17,387 nt of DNA. Source: an uncultured Eubacteriales bacterium. Its GTDB lineage: Bacteria > Bacillota > Clostridia > Oscillospirales > Oscillospiraceae. Shown here one piece after another: positions 14,066 through 17,387 of the stretch. A model generated the notes under the pieces. It saw nothing but the letters and a program-made list of their open reading frames with translations, was not told the DNA's origin and ran no database searches. The DNA lies in the NCBI GenBank assembly GCA_949744025.1, contig CATJWA010000169.1:1-17387 (forward strand). The letters run 5' to 3'. How positions within the stretch are numbered: the stretch's first letter is position 1; the number at the start of each line of letters is the position of its first letter. Position numbers and translations under genes: made by a program.

Positions 14066-15241
14066 ATGAAAATTACAAAAGTAGAGGTTATGGAGTTTGT
14101 GTGCCCTTCGGTCCCGTTTTTTCGCCCCATAGGCTGCCGTATTTATACCGACGAGGGCATATACGGAGATGGAGAGGCAGCGTTATCATACGGCGTCGGC
14201 GCCTCCGCCGCGTTCGGAATGGTAAAGGACCTGGCAAAAATGATAATCGGCATGGACCCTCTTGAAAACGAGGTTATATGGCATAAATTCCATCGCAGCA
14301 CATTCTGGGGACAGGCCGGCGGTCCGGTCGTGTTTGCGGGTATATCCGCTATCGACGTAGCGCTCTGGGACATTAAGGGCAAATATTTCGGGCAGCCGAT
14401 ATGGAAGCTGCTCGGCGGCAAATTCCGCGGCGAGCTCCGCTGCTACGCAAGTCAGATACAGCAGGGCTTCGGTCCCGTTCATCAGGTCAAGGCCAGTCCC
14501 GAGGAATATGCCGAAATATCCCGCTATGCCGTCTCCGAGGGCTACGACGCGCTGAAAATAGACTTCATGGTCTTTGACGAAAACGGCCGCTTTTACGGCT
14601 ATGAGGACCGGAAAGCCCTTCTGACACCCCATGTTATGGGGCTTTTTGAGGAGCGTCTGGCCGCGGTGCGCGAGGCCGTCGGACCGCAGGTGGACATCAT
14701 AATAGAAAATCACTCCAACCTTGACGCGCTCTCGGCCATACAGGTCGCAAACATGGCTGAGCCCTACAAAATAATGTACTTTGAGGAGCCGAACACGCCG
14801 AGCGTCAAGACCTCAAAGTACATATGCCGGAACATAAACATACCCGTGGCGAACGGCGAGAGGATATTCTCCCGCTGGCAGTATGCTCCGTATTTTGAGA
14901 ATATGTGCATCCAGATTGCCCAGCCGGACGTCGGGACCTGCGGCGGCCTGACCGAGGCTGTGAAAATATGTTCCATGGCAAATGTTTACGACGTTGCCGT
15001 GCAGGCTCATGCCTGCGGTACCCCGATAAGCTCAACCGTGGCGCTGCACCTTGAGGCGGCTATACCCAATTTCATAATACATGAGCATCATTTGTGCTTC
15101 CTTCACGGCTACAACAGGGAGCTGTGCGTAAACGACTACCAGCCTGTCCGCGGAAGAATCGCCGTTCCGGAGCTTCCGGGGCTCGGAAACGAGTGGTCCG
15201 AAAAGGCGCTTGCGGGAGCAATAAAGGTGGTGGTAGAATAA
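14066..15241 (+). CDS. Enolase superfamily enzyme, mandelate racemase subgroup (copy 1)
   Basis: A 391-residue enzyme of the mandelate racemase/muconate lactonizing group, which abstracts the proton next to a carboxylate with Mg2+ to dehydrate or epimerise acids, often sugar acids. The capping domain is residues 1-130 and the barrel follows. Metal ligands are Glu214 (IENHS), Glu240 (FEEP) and Glu265 (NGER). The catalytic pair is Asp288 (QPDVG) and His315 (QAHACG), 27 residues apart as in mandelate racemase and galactonate dehydratase. His216, two residues after the first ligand, matches the acid His of galactonate/mannonate dehydratases. The second-strand motif is KID (Lys164, Asp166) instead of KxK. 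I chose ATG 14066 because the paralogue downstream starts at the same point (MKIT). AAAGGAG lies 15 nt upstream, a long spacing; TTG 14054 would be only 3 nt from it. The substrate is unknown. Confidence 0.88.
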   Translation: MKITKVEVMEFVCPSVPFFRPIGCRIYTDEGIYGDGEAALSYGVGASAAFGMVKDLAKMIIGMDPLENEVIWHKFHRSTFWGQAGGPVVFAGISAIDVALWDIKGKYFGQPIWKLLGGKFRGELRCYASQIQQGFGPVHQVKASPEEYAEISRYAVSEGYDALKIDFMVFDENGRFYGYEDRKALLTPHVMGLFEERLAAVREAVGPQVDIIIENHSNLDALSAIQVANMAEPYKIMYFEEPNTPSVKTSKYICRNINIPVANGERIFSRWQYAPYFENMCIQIAQPDVGTCGGLTEAVKICSMANVYDVAVQAHACGTPISSTVALHLEAAIPNFIIHEHHLCFLHGYNRELCVNDYQPVRGRIAVPELPGLGNEWSEKALAGAIKVVVE

Positions 15242-15279
15242 TTTGATACCTGATTTCGACTATACATGGAGGGTCATGA

Positions 15280-16473
15280 ATGAAAATAACAAGCATAGAT
15301 GTATTCCAGCTCAAGCCGCGGTGCGTTCCCCATACGATGCGCGGCGTCGTGTGCCGGATAAATACTGACACGGAAATATACGGCTACGGCGAGGCCGCCG
15401 TTTCCTACGGCAAGGGCTCCATGGCCGGCTTTCACATGATAAAGGAGCTGGCCCCCATAATTCTGGGCAAGGACCCGCTGCGCGTGGAATATCTGTGGGA
15501 GCGCATGTTCAAGGACAGCTTCTGGGGACAGAGCGGCGGACCGATATTTTACTCCGCCATGAGCGCAATAGATATCGCCCTCATGGATATCAAGGGCAAG
15601 GCATTTGGGGTGCCCTGCTATGAGCTCATCGGCGGCAAGCATCGCGACAAGGTGCGCGCCTACGCCAGCCAGCTTCAGCTGAGCTGGCCGGGGGATGATG
15701 CGGAGGGCTTTAAGATTCAGGTCACTCCCGAGCAGTACGCCCAGCAGGCACTGAACGCCGTCAACGAGGGATATACGGCCATAAAAACCGACTTTACCTG
15801 TGTCGGCGCCGACGGGAAAATGCGCCCGACGGACAGCACCTGCGGTATCGTAAGCAGGGAAATGATAGATACCGCCTGCGCCCGCATTGAGGCGACGCGA
15901 AACGCCGTCGGCCCTGACGTGGACATAATTGTCGAGTGCCACAGCCACACGGACGCTCTTTCCGCCGTGCAGTATGGACAGGCTATTGAAAAGTATGGCA
16001 TTTACTACTTCGAGGAGGGGACCTATCCCATGGTCAGTCAGACGGCCAAAAACTGCGCGAGGAAGGTCAATATACCCATGGCCAACGGCGAGCGTATTTA
16101 CACAAGATGGCGCTATCTGCCCTTCCTTCTCGATGACTCCATTCAGGTTGTCCAACCCGAGATAGCCAACTGCGGGGGTATCACGGAGTGCAAGAAAATA
16201 TGCGATTTGGCGCATATTTTCGACGCGTCTGTCCAGATTCATGTCTGCGGATCTCCCATCAGCCTTGCAGCGGCACTCCAGGTCGAGGCAGCCATACCGA
16301 ACTTCCAGATACATGAAAACCATGTCATAAACAAGGTCAGCTTCATACGCGAGCTCGGCAAATACGACATTGCCGCGGAAAAGGGAGACTTCGTCATCCC
16401 CGACCGTCCCGGCATAGGTCAGGAGCTGTCAGAATATGCGCTTCAGACCGCTTACCGCGAAACCGTGCAGTAA
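15280..16473 (+). CDS. Enolase superfamily enzyme, mandelate racemase subgroup (copy 2)
   Basis: A 397-residue paralogue of the gene 38 nt upstream, with GGAGGG 6 nt before the ATG and probably translated from the same mRNA. Metal ligands Glu219 (VECHS), Glu245 (FEEG) and Glu271 (NGER) and the His221 acid keep the standard spacings. The base His321 (QIHVCG) is present, but its dyad partner, Asp in copy 1, is Glu294 here (QPEIANCGG). The usual EEP motif is EEG. The second-strand motif is KTD (Lys169, Asp171). The active-site loops differ from copy 1 (PHTMRGVV versus FFRPIGC; an insertion near 136-146), so the two copies probably act on different substrates or on successive or stereoisomeric steps. 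The exact reaction cannot be assigned. Confidence 0.87.
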   Translation: MKITSIDVFQLKPRCVPHTMRGVVCRINTDTEIYGYGEAAVSYGKGSMAGFHMIKELAPIILGKDPLRVEYLWERMFKDSFWGQSGGPIFYSAMSAIDIALMDIKGKAFGVPCYELIGGKHRDKVRAYASQLQLSWPGDDAEGFKIQVTPEQYAQQALNAVNEGYTAIKTDFTCVGADGKMRPTDSTCGIVSREMIDTACARIEATRNAVGPDVDIIVECHSHTDALSAVQYGQAIEKYGIYYFEEGTYPMVSQTAKNCARKVNIPMANGERIYTRWRYLPFLLDDSIQVVQPEIANCGGITECKKICDLAHIFDASVQIHVCGSPISLAAALQVEAAIPNFQIHENHVINKVSFIRELGKYDIAAEKGDFVIPDRPGIGQELSEYALQTAYRETVQ

Positions 16474-16573
16474 TCATGCTCGCCTTTAATGTATCAATAT
16501 CTGACGCCGGCGAGTGTGAATTTGGGAAATGGGGTCCGGACGCCGGAGAGGAATAGGCGCGCGGCGGTATTTT

Positions 16574-16608
16574 AAAAGCTCTCTGTACAAATGTACAGAG
16601 AGCTTTTT
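16574..16608. terminator. Bidirectional terminator between convergent genes
   Basis: AAAAGCTCTCTGTACA (16574-16589) and TGTACAGAGAGCTTTT (16592-16607) form a 16-bp perfect inverted repeat around AA. It has T runs on both strands and serves the enolase-family operon and the opposing regulator. The 100 nt before it (16474-16573) hold only a short GACGCCGGnGAG direct repeat and no gene. Confidence 0.9.
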
Positions 16609-16628
16609 GCGCGTGTAGAATTGTGAAC

Positions 16629-17348
16629 TTAAAGCGCGCCGCCTACATCGTCAAGCGACATTTTTGTGTTTATGGATATTGCCTGATCTATCTGTCCTCC
16701 GGCAATGCAGTCAATAATCTGCCGGTGCATCTTGAGCGCGTTTTGAATGAGCTCGTGCTTGCTCAGGTCCTCACTCATGAAATAATGCTTGTCAAAATAT
16801 GCTAACATTATCGAGCCAATCATGTCATAGGAATATATGAAAAGCATATTTCCGCTCATTTTACATATATGCTTATGAAAGCTGTAGTCTGCTTTGGCAA
16901 TATCGTTTCTGGAGCCCTTGTGTTCGGCCTGCTCCATACGGTCACAGCAGCCCTTGAGATACTTTATGTCGGAAGAAATTATTTTTTTCCCGCGCAGGTT
17001 ATTCAGAGAAGCGGTTTCTATAAGCTGACGGAACTGGTTTACATCTTCGGTCTTAACCTGATTTGCCATTATGGCGCTTGCGGTGTCCGTTATGTCGGAA
17101 AATTGAAATTTCTTTACATAAGAGCCTCCTCCTGTGCGGGTTTCTATCATGCCTATGGCCGAGAGCATACTCAGGGCCGTCCGTATGGTTATTCGTGATA
17201 CTCCGTATTGTTCGGCTAAATCGTTTTCCGCCGGCAGGTGGTCGCCCGGCATAAACTCGTACCGGGCGAATTTGTCCATAAGGTCATTAAACACCCTGTC
17301 AACTGCGGTTCTGCTTTTCTGTCTCGGAGAAGGCGATTTATTGGTCAT
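16629..17348 (-). CDS. GntR family regulator, FadR/FCD subfamily
   Basis: A transcription factor with an N-terminal winged helix (about residues 10-75, with DHLPAENDLAEQYGVSRITIRTALSMLSAIGMIETRTGGGSYV) and a helical FCD ligand-binding domain (about 85-225). The FCD domain includes ADYSFHKHICKMSGN and the late MHRQIIDCIAGG, whose Asp and His residues usually form a metal site that binds small carboxylates. I prefer ATG 17348 (239 residues) because GGAG lies 9 nt upstream. The in-frame ATG at 17363 would add five residues (MEPDN) and has no ribosome site. It is convergent with the enolase operon and most likely represses the divergent promoters at 13811-13928, and perhaps itself. FCD regulators of sugar-acid or lactate operons are a good precedent. 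Confidence 0.88.
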   Translation of the reverse strand: MTNKSPSPRQKSRTAVDRVFNDLMDKFARYEFMPGDHLPAENDLAEQYGVSRITIRTALSMLSAIGMIETRTGGGSYVKKFQFSDITDTASAIMANQVKTEDVNQFRQLIETASLNNLRGKKIISSDIKYLKGCCDRMEQAEHKGSRNDIAKADYSFHKHICKMSGNMLFIYSYDMIGSIMLAYFDKHYFMSEDLSKHELIQNALKMHRQIIDCIAGGQIDQAISINTKMSLDDVGGAL

Positions 17349-17387
17349 GTTGTCCGGCTCCATTCTGGTATAAATACAATCTTTGCC

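Overview
The window looks like chromosomal DNA from a Gram-positive, low-GC-phylum but fairly GC-rich anaerobe of the Clostridia (Oscillospiraceae-like or a related gut lineage). This is inferred from the mix of families (M18 aminopeptidase, TepA-like ClpP-fold protease, YitT protein, PilZ protein, LarA homologue, GntR/FCD regulator), strong AGGAGG-type ribosome sites, TTGACA/TATAAT promoters and heavy use of the ATA isoleucine codon. No phage, transposase, CRISPR array or rRNA is visible.

Left part (1-2252): the 3' two thirds of an M18 aminopeptidase, then a TepA-like protease whose ribosome site lies inside the terminator hairpin of the aminopeptidase gene. A perfect 28-bp palindrome then separates it from a convergent small lipoprotein gene.

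Centre-left (2339-9339): a clear promoter precedes a plus-strand run of five genes. A divergent type IIA topoisomerase B subunit comes first, then a small two-helix membrane protein with a zinc ribbon, then the matching A subunit with Ala at the quinolone-contact Ser position. A YitT-type membrane protein follows, then an exported transglutaminase-like protein in which the catalytic Cys is replaced by Ser.

Centre (9367-10050): a consensus promoter drives a single tRNA-Gly(GCC) gene, followed by two tandem hairpins. A second near-consensus promoter then serves a lone PilZ (c-di-GMP-binding) protein.

Right part (10136-17363): a catabolic-looking locus. A minus-strand operon encodes an APC-type permease, a LarA-family nickel-pincer racemase homologue and a DUF169 protein. 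It is divergent from a plus-strand pair of paralogous enolase-superfamily (mandelate racemase subgroup) enzymes, probably sugar-acid dehydratases or epimerases. Each side has its own promoter, and a shared CTGTAATWCAG element lies near both start sites. A convergent GntR/FadR-type regulator closes the locus behind a bidirectional terminator. The working model is uptake of a hydroxy acid or sugar acid by the permease, epimerisation by the LarA homologue, dehydration by one or both enolase-family enzymes, and control by the GntR protein. The substrate cannot be read from the sequence, and no aldolase, kinase or nickel-cofactor genes (larB/C/E) are in the window.
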